From Vallitalea okinawensis (GTDB taxonomy: Bacteria > Bacillota > Clostridia > Lachnospirales > PQDH01), in assembly GCF_002964605.1 (NCBI RefSeq), contig NZ_PQDH01000004.1, positions 1 through 64,000 of the forward strand: 64,000 nt of DNA, read 5' to 3'. Made by a program: the position numbers and the translations under genes. A model generated the notes under the pieces. It was not told where the DNA came from. It searched no databases and saw only the letters and a program-made list of their open reading frames with translations. Shown here piece after piece: positions 55,442 to 64,000 of this stretch; the stretch's first letter is position 1, and each line of letters opens with the position of its first letter.

Positions 55442-56530
55442 CAATGTTTCTAAAATCTCTAATATGCCATTATATATACCTAATGATGAATGGATTTTAT
55501 ATTCAGGGGCTTGGATCAGTTGTCCGTCAATTGGACTCGACATATATGCAACTTCAATCAGTAAAGCAGGCATATCTGTATGTGATAAAACATATTTCGA
55601 TTCATTACGTAAACCTCTGTCTTTTGTACCAGCATAGGCGGTAACATTCTTCTGCATAATGTTAGCCAGGGTAACGAGGGTTTCATTTTCTGGATCGTAA
55701 TAATAAGTTTCCGTACCATTGACTATTGGAGCAAAGGAATTATGATGAATGCTAATAAAAAGGTCAGCTTCCATTTCATTAGCAAGATTACAACGTTCTT
55801 TTAATGTGGGATATGTATCATCTGTACGTGTCATGTACACTTTTATTTCATCATGTTGGGACAAAAGTTCATTGACTATTAGTGCAAGGTTTAAATTAGC
55901 AACTTTTTCATCCATACCTGCATAATTCTCGCCATCATTGGGTTTACCAGGGTCGTTGCCACCATGACCCGGGTCAATAACAATAATATATTCATAATTC
56001 TTATTGCCATCAATCTCTTCTTCATCAGTTAATGGAAGTTGAACATCTATAACATCCTCAGTGGTTTGCTCACTCATAATATCTTCAGAAAGAGTTGGAT
56101 GAAGTGGAACTTCAAACATAGGTTCATCGGATAAATCTCTTATCTGTAATGCATCCAACATGAAATTTATAGGCGTCATGATATGAGTTTTATCATCAAT
56201 AACTTCTAACTGAGTAGGAGCATCCATAGCGGTATAAGTACCGTTTACATAGGCAAAAGATTCATCAATGGATAATAGTATAAACGTATTCTTGCAAAGG
56301 ATATAAACTTCTTGACTTGTAGAATCAAAAGTGATATCACCTTCAAGAAGATCAATTAATTCATCAGTCGATATAAAAGTCTCACCATCCCTTAAAGAAG
56401 TTGTTAATACTTGATCTCTAACTAAATTATGAATGGTTGTTTCTAAGATCGAGTTTTTATCTTGAGCATTTGATAGAGTCGTAAAAAAAGTAAACAAGAT
56501 AAAAACAATAATAATTTTTCTATATTGCAT
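55436..56530 (-). CDS. N-acetylmuramoyl-L-alanine amidase (Amidase_3)
   Basis: 364 residues with signal peptide (cleavage near LSNAQD, residue 22). A copper-amine-oxidase-N-like domain (about 30-135), an acidic linker, and an Amidase_3 catalytic domain (about 180-362): zinc ligands in VIDPGHGGNDPG, Glu in DEKVANLNL, SIHHNSF with the second His and catalytic-type Glu in LIEVAYMS. It cleaves the amide between MurNAc and the stem peptide in the cell wall. Confidence 0.9.
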   Translation of the reverse strand: MQYRKIIIVFILFTFFTTLSNAQDKNSILETTIHNLVRDQVLTTSLRDGETFISTDELIDLLEGDITFDSTSQEVYILCKNTFILLSIDESFAYVNGTYTAMDAPTQLEVIDDKTHIMTPINFMLDALQIRDLSDEPMFEVPLHPTLSEDIMSEQTTEDVIDVQLPLTDEEEIDGNKNYEYIIVIDPGHGGNDPGKPNDGENYAGMDEKVANLNLALIVNELLSQHDEIKVYMTRTDDTYPTLKERCNLANEMEADLFISIHHNSFAPIVNGTETYYYDPENETLVTLANIMQKNVTAYAGTKDRGLRNESKYVLSHTDMPALLIEVAYMSSPIDGQLIQAPEYKIHSSLGIYNGILEILETLK

Positions 56531-56712
56531 GAGTAGGTCTCCCCTAACTTATAGGATTCTCAAATAAATGCTAAAATTTAAAATTAATCTACTATATTCT
56601 ACCACAAATACAATTACTAGTCGATTATAACCTCAATAATTCTGTACATATAATTCATAGTCATCTTGTAAACTATCTTTAATATAATATTTTAAGTTCT
56701 CATGAATTGTCA

Positions 56713-56747
56713 TTGACTTATTTGCAGAAGTAGGTTAGAATTCTAAC
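56713..56747 (+). promoter_or_regulatory. MarR-MATE promoter overlapped by a palindromic operator
   Basis: TTGACT (56713-56718), 17-bp spacer and TAGAAT (56736-56741). The perfect 14-bp palindrome GTTAGAATTCTAAC (56734-56747) covers the -10 box, a position that would block polymerase. It is the probable autorepression site of the MarR protein encoded at 56784. Confidence 0.65.
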
Positions 56748-56783
56748 AGTAAGATTTCTTATCAAGGAAGGACGTTTAGCATT

Positions 56784-57230
56784 ATGGAAGAGGCTTTGTT
56801 TAATGATCTATTTCTAAATATGGTACAGTTGATGCCACTATTTCGTAAAAAACTTGGACCTGCTTACGATCGAGTAGATCGAGTTGATAAAATATTAAAA
56901 AAGAATCAAATAGGAACAGTAATGATGGTTGGACATAACGGACAAATGACATCAACGATGTTAGGAAAATGCCTAGATATGAAAAAAGGGAGTTTAACCA
57001 CACTCATTGATTCTCTTGAAGAAAAAGGATTCGTTTATCGAGAAAGAGATAAAAAAGATAGAAGAAAAACATGGATTAGATTAACGGAACAAGGACAAAA
57101 CTATCGCCAAGAAAAATATAGGTTATTAAAACAGGAATATGCTGAAATTCTGAGTAATTTATCAGATAAAGAAGTACAAGAACTTCATGAATCTATTGTA
57201 AAAGTTGTTAACATTGTCGATAAATTGTAA
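56784..57230 (+). CDS. MarR-family transcriptional regulator
   Basis: 148 residues, winged helix-turn-helix at about 55-115: LGKCLDMKKGSLTTLIDSLEEKGFV is the recognition region and RDKKDRRKTWIRLTEQG the wing, the most conserved MarR part. The next gene, a MATE efflux pump, starts 12 bp downstream, so the regulator probably represses the pair until a toxic ligand binds. Confidence 0.9.
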   Translation: MEEALFNDLFLNMVQLMPLFRKKLGPAYDRVDRVDKILKKNQIGTVMMVGHNGQMTSTMLGKCLDMKKGSLTTLIDSLEEKGFVYRERDKKDRRKTWIRLTEQGQNYRQEKYRLLKQEYAEILSNLSDKEVQELHESIVKVVNIVDKL

Positions 57231-57242
57231 GGAGGAGATAAC

Positions 57243-58601
57243 ATGGATAGATCGCGATTATTAGGCGAAGAAAAAATAGGGAAGCTCTTACTTAAGTTTT
57301 CTATACCAGCTATCATTGGTATGATTGTAAATGCTCTCTATAATATTATAGATAGGATATTTATAGGCCAAGGGGTTGGCTCTGATGGTATTACAGGAAT
57401 AACTGTTGGATTTCCTATTATGTTGATTATTATGGCCTTTGGGATGCTTGTAGGTATAGGAGCTACAGCTCTTATATCCATACGTTTAGGAGAAAATAAA
57501 AAAGAAGAGGCTGAGAAGATACTTGGCAATTCAATCGTCTTACTGGTACTTATAGCTATTATTATTACTACTTTTGGATTAATCTTTTTAGACCCTCTCT
57601 TAACTCTTTTCGGTGCAAGTGAAGAGGCTCTACCACTTGCGCGAGATTATCTGCGTATTATTTTGATAGGATCAATTTTTCAGTGTATAGGCTTTGGAAT
57701 GAACGGTTTTATACGAGGTGAAGGTAATCCGATGATTGCTATGTTAACAATGGTTATCGGTGCAGTGGCTAATATTATTCTTGATCCAATCTTTATCTTT
57801 GTATTGGATATGGGAATAGCTGGTGCGGCTCTTGCGACTATCACAGCTCAAGCTATATCATCAATATGGGTTCTTTATTACTTCTTTGGTGGTAAGAGTT
57901 TATTAAATATCCATAAAAAGAATTTTAGACTTGATTGGTCAGTTGTATTAAGAATTTTTGCCATTGGTTCAGCACCTTTCTCTATGCAATTAGCTGCAAG
58001 TGGAGTAACAGCAATTTTTAACATACAACTGGGTAACTTTGGTGGTGATACAGCTATAGCTGCTTTTGGGATTATTAATAGTATAGCTATGCTCATCCTC
58101 ATGCCAATATTCGGTATCAACCAAGGTAGTCAGCCCATTATTGGTTATAACTATGGAGCAAAGCAATATGATCGGGTTAAAAAAACATTGCTATTAGCTA
58201 TTTTAGCAGCCACTGGAATTGTTTTGATAGGATTTGTAATCGTAGAACTCTTTTCTACTGGATTAATAAGTATGTTTAATAGTAAAGATGCAGAATTAAT
58301 TAGAATAGGAAGCCAAGGGATGAGAATATTCTTGATCATGTTACCAATCATAGGATTCCAAATAGTAAGTTCAAATTATTTCCAAGCAGTTGGTAAGGCG
58401 GCTCGGGCTATGTTCCTAAGTTTATCTAGACAAGTACTTTTCCTAATACCAGCAATACTCATATTACCTAGATTCTTTGAACTTCAAGGTTTATGGATGG
58501 CTGGTCCACTTGCTGATTTACTATCCTCAGTACTCACTGGAGCATTTCTTATATATGAGCTTAGACATTTAGATAGTAAGCATCAAGAAGTGTTAAGCTA
58601 A
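57243..58601 (+). CDS. MATE-family multidrug efflux pump
   Basis: 452 residues, 12 helices in two repeats. The N-terminus LLLKFSIPAIIGMIVNALYNIIDRIFIG and the repeat-two FNIQLGNFGGDTAIAAFGI are the hallmark MATE segments; FGINQGSQPIIGYNYGA marks the end of helix 8. Na+- or H+-driven export of cationic drugs is typical. AAGGAGGAG precedes the ATG. Confidence 0.92.
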   Translation: MDRSRLLGEEKIGKLLLKFSIPAIIGMIVNALYNIIDRIFIGQGVGSDGITGITVGFPIMLIIMAFGMLVGIGATALISIRLGENKKEEAEKILGNSIVLLVLIAIIITTFGLIFLDPLLTLFGASEEALPLARDYLRIILIGSIFQCIGFGMNGFIRGEGNPMIAMLTMVIGAVANIILDPIFIFVLDMGIAGAALATITAQAISSIWVLYYFFGGKSLLNIHKKNFRLDWSVVLRIFAIGSAPFSMQLAASGVTAIFNIQLGNFGGDTAIAAFGIINSIAMLILMPIFGINQGSQPIIGYNYGAKQYDRVKKTLLLAILAATGIVLIGFVIVELFSTGLISMFNSKDAELIRIGSQGMRIFLIMLPIIGFQIVSSNYFQAVGKAARAMFLSLSRQVLFLIPAILILPRFFELQGLWMAGPLADLLSSVLTGAFLIYELRHLDSKHQEVLS

Positions 58602-58614
58602 GTTACTAACAAAA

Positions 58615-58642
58615 AAGGAGGATGGCTTCGGCCATCCTTTGT
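58615..58642 (+). terminator. Terminator after the MATE gene
   Basis: GGATGGC (58620-58626), loop TTCG, GCCATCC (58631-58637), with an A-run before and TTTG after. Confidence 0.85.
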
Positions 58643-58645
58643 TTA

Positions 58646-58732
58646 AGGAAAGTTCATTTTCACTTTAAGAGAAATGAATAAGCAAGGAACTGTACTTTCC
58701 TGCACTTGAAAAGGTGACTTTAGTCACTTTTC
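58646..58732. repeat. Intergenic hairpin repeat, copy A (degenerate)
   Basis: GGAAAGT (58647-58653) can pair with ACTTTCC (58694-58700), followed by TGCACTTGAAAA and the small hairpin GTGAC-TTTA-GTCAC (58714-58727). The order and spacing match the better-conserved copies at 59340 and 62893-63083, although the central GCTCG word is lost. Confidence 0.6.
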
Positions 58733-58834
58733 ATATTAAGAGATCATATGTCAAGACTTATCCAAGAGATAATGCCACCTTATCCAAGGTTAAGTCATGT
58801 AAACAGGGTTAAGTAATTCATTCATTTTACGTAC

Positions 58835-59260
58835 TTACTTTACTAAAGAAGCTCCTAAATCTTGAAGTTCTTTAATATCGTCATCACCAGGCTCATTGTT
58901 AACGATATGCCCATCATTAATTAATAGTGAGCCATAACCTTTCATTCTGTCAGCCCACTCACGCATCCACTGACCATCTCCCCAGTCGTAAGAGCCGAAT
59001 AAAAGTGTAGGTTTCTTAATATCATTGCCTTCTAAAGATTCAATAAATGGTTCAAAAGACATTTCTTCTAATACTTCATCGCCCATTGAAGGACAACCAA
59101 AGGCTAAGACACTTGCTGATGTAACATCTTCAATAGTAGCACTATCTACGTCTAATAGTTTTACAGATGAACCAGCTTCTTTAGCACCATCTGCAATTGC
59201 GTTTGCCATAGCTTCAGTATTACCGGTTCCACTCCAGTAAATGATTGCTAGATCTTTCAT
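58835..59260 (-). CDS. Flavodoxin
   Basis: 141 residues. FMN-phosphate loop IYWSGTGNTEAMANAI at residues 6-21 and the flavodoxin strands FGCPSMGDEVLEE and LFGSYDWGDGQWM, the loops that hold the isoalloxazine ring. A low-potential electron carrier that replaces ferredoxin under iron limitation. A near-perfect Fur box (59489-59507) lies upstream, shared with the divergent DUF3793 gene, and hairpin repeats lie on both sides. Confidence 0.92.
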   Translation of the reverse strand: MKDLAIIYWSGTGNTEAMANAIADGAKEAGSSVKLLDVDSATIEDVTSASVLAFGCPSMGDEVLEEMSFEPFIESLEGNDIKKPTLLFGSYDWGDGQWMREWADRMKGYGSLLINDGHIVNNEPGDDDIKELQDLGASLVK

Positions 59261-59339
59261 GGAAAACCTCCTTATTAAAATAAGATTAATAATAATTGCA
59301 GTGCAAGAGAGTATTCCCTATACTTACACCTGCACAATG

Positions 59340-59450
59340 TAAAAGTGTGTTAGTCACTTTTTTTTGGTATAGGAAAGTTCGTGTTTTGCTCGCAAGGTAC
59401 CGTACATTCCTATTCCGGTTTTAACATGGTGGTAGCCATTTTTGTACTAA
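59340..59450. repeat. Intergenic hairpin repeat, copy B
   Basis: Contains AGGAAAGTTCG, the 19-mer gttttgctcgcaaggtacc (59383-59401), ACATTCCTATT and the small hairpin ATGGT-GGTA-GCCAT (59426-59439), followed by TTTTGTAC. The 19-mer recurs exactly at 62905 and 62989. Confidence 0.75.
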
Positions 59451-59488
59451 CATGGTTGTAATAGGGTTAATTTAACTTCTTAGAGTAT

Positions 59489-59507
59489 GATAATGATAAT
59501 CGTTATC
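59489..59507. promoter_or_regulatory. Fur box between flavodoxin and DUF3793 genes
   Basis: GATAATGATAATCGTTATC differs at one position from the 19-bp consensus GATAATGATAATCATTATC. Its position between two divergent genes predicts iron-repressed expression of both. Confidence 0.85.
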
Positions 59508-59646
59508 AACAATTAAACTATATCATAATCCGATATTAAAGTCAATCTTGATTTTAAAAAGATTTTCCAGTATAATATTGATATAAATTATCAATTTAAA
59601 ATGAATATCATTTATATATACGTGAGCAGTAATAAGGAGGGTGCTT

Positions 59647-60237
59647 ATGGAACATAAAAGGCTTATGCAAGAATGCTTTTTATCTATTGAACAATTAGAA
59701 AAAAGGGACTACCTAAAAGCATACCTAATCTACTATACAGCCCCAACAATTGTGGGAGTTAAGCCATCAACTATTATAACAATTAATAATCAAAAGGGTG
59801 TCAAAGCATTATGGGATAGTTATGGTCGGAAAGTTATTGATGAATTAGGACTATATGTACATACAATTAAAGAAGATGAGAGAAAAGTAACAATCTTGCT
59901 ATACCATTCAATTAGTCTTGAAGCTACCTTAAGACAGCCTAAGCATAGAGCTTTCTTAAAAAGATTCGGTTATAATAATGCTGCGCTACATCAATCATTA
60001 GAACGTCTTAAAGACCGTTTTGAACATTTATGTCCTCATGAAATGGGTATCTTTTTAGGATTTCCCTTAGATGAAGTCATTGCCTATATGGAGTGCCCCA
60101 ATCAAGAGTGTCTATTGTGTGGATATTGGAAGGTTTATAAGGATCAAGAATATGCTGAAAAGACTTTTAAATTATTCGATCAGCTACGATACAACATGCT
60201 ACAGTCCTTTGTTCAAGATAAGACGATAGCCGCATAG
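59647..60237 (+). CDS. DUF3793-family protein
   Basis: 196 residues from ATG 59647, six bases after AAGGAGG; the in-frame GTG at 59641 touches that site. HEMGIFLGFPLDEVIAYM and the Cys-containing CLLCGYWKVYKD end are typical of DUF3793, a family often found beside flavodoxin and Feo genes in Clostridia. Function unknown; the shared Fur box suggests an iron-limitation role. Confidence 0.85.
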   Translation: MEHKRLMQECFLSIEQLEKRDYLKAYLIYYTAPTIVGVKPSTIITINNQKGVKALWDSYGRKVIDELGLYVHTIKEDERKVTILLYHSISLEATLRQPKHRAFLKRFGYNNAALHQSLERLKDRFEHLCPHEMGIFLGFPLDEVIAYMECPNQECLLCGYWKVYKDQEYAEKTFKLFDQLRYNMLQSFVQDKTIAA

Positions 60238-60323
60238 TGGAAGTCAAGATAATTAACTTTAACTTTGCATGAAAGGAACTTTATGAAAGTTATTATAAAA
60301 TTTTATTATTATATGCAAAAAAA

Positions 60324-60352
60324 AGGGGATAGTCCATATAGACTATCCTTGA
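60324..60352 (+). terminator. Terminator after DUF3793 gene
   Basis: GGATAGTC pairs with GACTATCC around CATATA, preceded by A-run and followed by TTGATTCC. Confidence 0.75.
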
Positions 60353-60456
60353 TTCCTTTGAGGCATTAGTATCTTTATGACTAAGTTTGTACATAACCTT
60401 ACTTTTGGGAAGGTAGGTTATGTGAGGGGGGATAATACAGGGTTAATAATGAAAAC

Positions 60457-60468
60457 GATAATCATTAT
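60457..60468. promoter_or_regulatory. Orphan Fur-like box
   Basis: GATAATCATTAT is the core of the Fur 7-1-7 site with poorer flanks. It lies between convergent genes. Confidence 0.4.
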
Positions 60469-60551
60469 TTAATAACAACTATAGTATATCATAAGGTTTT
60501 CTATCATGTCAATAGATTTTGAAAATTACAATCAATATTTATAGATAATTA

Positions 60552-61007
60552 TTATTCTATACCTTCGATATATGTTATCAATATATCACATAATTGCTCC
60601 ATTGTCTGGCGGGTTAGGAGTAAATGGTCTGGTGAGATTTGTGCAAGAGCAAGATCTAAAAAAGCTCCCCGTGTTTTCATAAAATGTTCATTGATCTTTT
60701 TCCCTTTATCCGTTAAATAAATTCCTTTACGTTTACTATCCAAGTCAACTTTATAAATGTAACCTCTTTTTTCTAATTCAGATACATACTTAATAGTATT
60801 CTGCTTATCCATATTATAAATCTTGGAAATTTCACTTTGAGTTTTACCTTCATAACGATATATCTTGCCAAGAGTGCTTTGTAAAGAATTAGGGATATCA
60901 CTATTTTCATCAATTAATCTTGAGAGTTTCGCCATCTCAGAAAGGATTAATCCTGCCTTATCTGTAATATCATAGATCAGTTTGTGATTTTCATATTGAT
61001 CAGCCAA
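60552..61007 (-). CDS. MarR-family transcriptional regulator
   Basis: 151 residues from TTG 61007, which is well spaced after AGGTGAT; ATG 61013 and GTG 61016 lie inside that site and are less likely. Winged helix-turn-helix at about 50-115: EGKTQSEISKIYNMDKQNTIKYVSELEKRGYI and the wing KVDLDSKRKGIYLTDKG. Neighbours give no clear target. A palindrome at 61024-61036 just upstream is a likely autoregulatory site. Confidence 0.87.
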   Translation of the reverse strand: MADQYENHKLIYDITDKAGLILSEMAKLSRLIDENSDIPNSLQSTLGKIYRYEGKTQSEISKIYNMDKQNTIKYVSELEKRGYIYKVDLDSKRKGIYLTDKGKKINEHFMKTRGAFLDLALAQISPDHLLLTRQTMEQLCDILITYIEGIE

Positions 61008-61023
61008 ATGCATCACCTCATAT

Positions 61024-61036
61024 GTGTAATTTACAC
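61024..61036. promoter_or_regulatory. Palindrome upstream of MarR gene
   Basis: GTGTAATTTACAC is a perfect 6-1-6 inverted repeat 17 bp before the TTG start, a typical position for a MarR operator. Confidence 0.45.
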
Positions 61037-61156
61037 CGTTGAAAGTTATTTATTCTATGTACTATACTATTCTTAGAGAATATCTTCCTAAATTATATCA
61101 GATATTAGATGTATCGAAAAGAAGCTATTAAGAAGCGTATAATAAAATTACATTGA

Positions 61157-62797
<1,641 letters not shown>

Positions 62798-62851
62798 TAT
62801 GACTACTATATAAAAGTACAATATAAAATGATTAGATGAAATTAATAGAGT

Positions 62852-62885
62852 GAGGTAGGATTTTAAAATCCTATCTCTAATTTTA
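62852..62885 (+). terminator. Terminator after GH13 gene
   Basis: GAGGTAGGATTTT pairs with AAAATCCTATCTC (62852-62877), followed by TAATTTTA. Confidence 0.75.
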
Positions 62886-62892
62886 TAGTGTA

Positions 62893-63083
62893 AGAAAGTA
62901 CTGCGTTTTGCTCGCAAGGTACCATACTTTCTTGCACATACTTGAAACGTGACGTTAGTCACTTTTCTTGTGGAATAGGAAAGTCCGAGTTTTGCTCGCA
63001 AGGTACCGTACTTTTCTATTTCAGTTTTACCGTGGCGTTAGCCACTTTTGTACTGGAATAGGAAAGTTCGAGTTTTGCTCGAG
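62893..63083. repeat. Tandem intergenic hairpin repeat, copies C1, C2 and partial C3
   Basis: Period about 84 bp: the 19-mer gttttgctcgcaaggtacc lies at 62905-62923 and 62989-63007, and its first ten bases at 63072-63081. Each full unit has a large stem (GAAAGT to ACTTTC, with CGAG/CTCG inside) and a small hairpin: GTGAC-GTTA-GTCAC (62949-62962) in C1 and GTGGC-GTTA-GCCAC (63032-63045) in C2. C3 is cut off after GCTCGAG. Confidence 0.8.
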
Positions 63084-63213
63084 TAAATGGGTCAGTCATA
63101 CTCCAGTGTATAGTAGTTGGTAAGATGATAGAGGGAATGTGATAAAAGTGCACAAAATTATTCTGTTATTTGTCTAATAGTTATATGAAATTTCTAAGTT
63201 AATGGAATTGTTG

Positions 63214-63242
63214 TTGACTAATTTTAAAAATGCATGTATAAT
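63214..63242 (+). promoter_or_regulatory. Consensus promoter of the GH4 gene
   Basis: TTGACT (63214-63219), exactly 17 bp, TATAAT (63237-63242). The predicted start near 63250 gives a leader of about 250 bases that carries the cre-like boxes. Confidence 0.8.
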
Positions 63243-63257
63243 AAGTTCATAGATAAT

Positions 63258-63271
63258 TGAAAACGCTTTCA
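63258..63271 (+). promoter_or_regulatory. cre-like box 1
   Basis: TGAAAACGCTTTCA fully fits the CcpA cre consensus TGWAANCGNTNWCA and lies just after the promoter, a roadblock or start-site position. Confidence 0.8.
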
Positions 63272-63295
63272 AGCTCTATATTTTTTTAAATTGCT

Positions 63296-63309
63296 TGAAA
63301 ACGCTTTCA
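63296..63309 (+). promoter_or_regulatory. cre-like box 2
   Basis: TGAAAACGCTTTCA, identical to box 1, starts 38 bp downstream of it. Confidence 0.78.
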
Positions 63310-63326
63310 TATTGTTCAACTTTTCT

Positions 63327-63340
63327 TAAAAACGTTTTCA
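63327..63340 (+). promoter_or_regulatory. cre-like box 3
   Basis: TAAAAACGTTTTCA, one mismatch from consensus, 31 bp after box 2. Confidence 0.6.
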
Positions 63341-63364
63341 ATCCTTCCAAATTCTTGACTCAAA

Positions 63365-63394
63365 CTTCAGGTAGAGTGAAAGCTCTATCTGAAG
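63365..63394 (+). other. Leader hairpin in the GH4 5' UTR
   Basis: CTTCAGGTAGAG (63365-63376) pairs with CTCTATCTGAAG (63383-63394) around TGAAAG. It has no T-run, so it is probably not a simple terminator. Confidence 0.5.
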
Positions 63395-63425
63395 ACCTAA
63401 TGTTTTACTCAATAATGAGTTATAT

Positions 63426-63439
63426 GAAAGCGTTTTTAG
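63426..63439 (+). promoter_or_regulatory. cre-like box 4
   Basis: TGAAAGCGTTTTTA, partial match to the cre consensus, 59 bp before the start codon. Confidence 0.45.
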
Positions 63440-63497
63440 TATAGATATAGGTTTATTTTAGTTCTAATAGAGGTATTAGAAAGCGAGGAGGAAGCTT

Positions 63498-64000
63498 ATG
63501 AAACTAACAGTGCTTGGTGGTGGAGGCGTTAGATCACCATTTTTAGCTAAATCCATTGTCAGTAATGCAGACATGGTAGGAATAAATGAAATTGTATTTA
63601 TGGATAACGATAAAGAAAAACTCTTTATATATGGTAAGATAGCCATGAATTTGGCTAAAAGAATTAATCCAGATATTAAGTTTTCTATAACAAGTGATGC
63701 TAAAGAAGCTTTAACAGATGCAGATTTTGTCATTACAACTCTAAGGGTTGGTGGCGATGAAGGTCGAGTAAGTGATGAGCGTATAGCATTAAATAATGGT
63801 TTATTAGGTCAAGAAACAACTGGTGCAGGTGGTTTTGCAATGGCCCTAAGATCTGTTCCTGCTCTTATTGATTATTGTCATTTAATTAGAGAAGTTGCGA
63901 AACCAGAGGCATTAGTTTTTAACTTTACAAATCCTTCAGGAATTGTTACGCAAGCATTAAGAAGTCAAGGATTTGATAACGTATATGGAATATGCGATGC
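63498..64000 (+). CDS. GH4 6-phospho-beta-glucosidase-like enzyme, N-terminal part
   Basis: The gene runs off the window end; 167 codons are visible from ATG 63498, after GAGGAGG. NAD-binding start LTVLGGGGVRSPFLAK, then TTLRVGGDEGRVSDE, GQETTGAGGFAMALRS and NFTNPSG in the order of LicH/CelF-type GH4 enzymes. The last visible residues are GICDA, the position of the metal-binding Cys motif, but its class-defining end is missing. 6-phospho-beta-glucosides delivered by a PTS would be the usual substrate. Confidence 0.85.
   Translation, partial: MKLTVLGGGGVRSPFLAKSIVSNADMVGINEIVFMDNDKEKLFIYGKIAMNLAKRINPDIKFSITSDAKEALTDADFVITTLRVGGDEGRVSDERIALNNGLLGQETTGAGGFAMALRSVPALIDYCHLIREVAKPEALVFNFTNPSGIVTQALRSQGFDNVYGICD

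Larger units (their letters stand above)
59261..59646. other. Divergent intergenic region with repeat and Fur box
   Basis: 386 bp between flavodoxin and the DUF3793 gene. It contains repeat copy B (59340-59450), the Fur box (59489-59507) and the AAGGAGG of the rightward gene (59634-59640). No small ORF was credited. Confidence 0.6.
60238..60551. other. Convergent intergenic region with terminator, hairpin and orphan Fur-like box
   Basis: 314 bp between two gene ends. Contains the DUF3793 terminator (60324-60350), a second hairpin with ACATAACCT (60391-60399) and AGGTTATGT (60414-60422) arms, and the Fur-like GATAATCATTAT (60457-60468). No gene starts here, so the box has no obvious target. 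Confidence 0.55.
62798..63497. other. 700-bp region with terminator, repeat array, promoter and cre boxes
   Basis: Holds the GH13 terminator, the tandem hairpin repeat (62893-63083), a consensus promoter (63214-63242), four cre-like boxes (63258-63439) and a leader hairpin (63365-63394). No protein-coding gene is supported. Confidence 0.7.

Noticed and set aside
60543-60557. Second Fur-like sequence at the MarR stop codon
   Set aside because: Only about 12 of 15 positions match and it lies over a coding end in AT-rich DNA.
63250-63497. BglG/LicT-type antitermination (RAT) leader for the GH4 gene
   Set aside because: The hairpin lacks a T-run and no RAT consensus was seen; palindromes fit DNA operators better.

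Overview
This 64-kb window is chromosomal DNA from a low-GC, Gram-positive Clostridia-like bacterium (Firmicutes). The evidence is the AT-rich sequence, strong AGGAGG-type ribosome binding sites, frequent TTG and GTG starts, sugar-binding lipoproteins with Gram-positive lipoboxes, a DUF3793/flavodoxin pair and perfect cre-type boxes. The genus cannot be fixed from sequence alone; a marine or gut anaerobe of the Vallitalea/Lachnospirales type would fit. I saw no rRNA, tRNA, CRISPR array, phage or insertion sequence.

Most of the window is a set of carbohydrate-use modules. (1) 0.8-6.3 kb: a GPH-family sugar symporter and a GH2 glycosidase flank two tandem AraC regulators. The same tandem 21-bp-phased operator-like repeat lies upstream of both the symporter and the GH2 gene. 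(2) 6.6-13.6 kb: an ABC sugar importer (two permeases and a lipoprotein) with a YesN/YesM-like two-component system. (3) 24.6-31.7 kb, minus strand: an AraC regulator, a small membrane protein, two permeases, a lipoprotein and a GH4 enzyme with a CHEV motif, resembling the lplABCD galacturonide locus of Bacillus. (4) 31.9-39.9 kb: two Gfo/Idh/MocA dehydrogenases, a GH38 alpha-mannosidase with a small NifU-like protein, and two AraC regulators. (5) 40.2-50.9 kb: a third ABC importer, a membrane-anchored AraC regulator, and a GH36-like plus a GH63-like glycosidase. (6) 61.2 kb to the end: a GH13 alpha-glucosidase and the start of a GH4 6-phospho-beta-glucosidase behind a consensus promoter and four cre-like boxes. 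None of the three ABC importers has an ATPase gene here, so they probably share an MsmX-type ATPase encoded elsewhere.

Between these lie housekeeping and stress genes: an alpha/beta hydrolase with a TetR regulator and an AEC transporter, an acyl-CoA thioesterase, a CNNM/CorC-type membrane protein, a permuted papain-like protein, a diguanylate cyclase, aminopeptidase P, MscS, a Csp3-like copper-storage protein with a variant CDGSH protein, CvfB, RidA, an AlkX/YcaQ-like DNA glycosylase, an N-acetylmuramoyl-L-alanine amidase and a MarR/MATE efflux pair.

At 58.6-63.1 kb an intergenic repeat family of about 84 bp flanks a Fur-box-controlled flavodoxin/DUF3793 divergent pair and recurs as a tandem array near 63 kb. 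Its hairpins show compensatory base changes between copies, which makes it the most novel-looking non-coding signal in the window. No clear new defence or mobile system was found.
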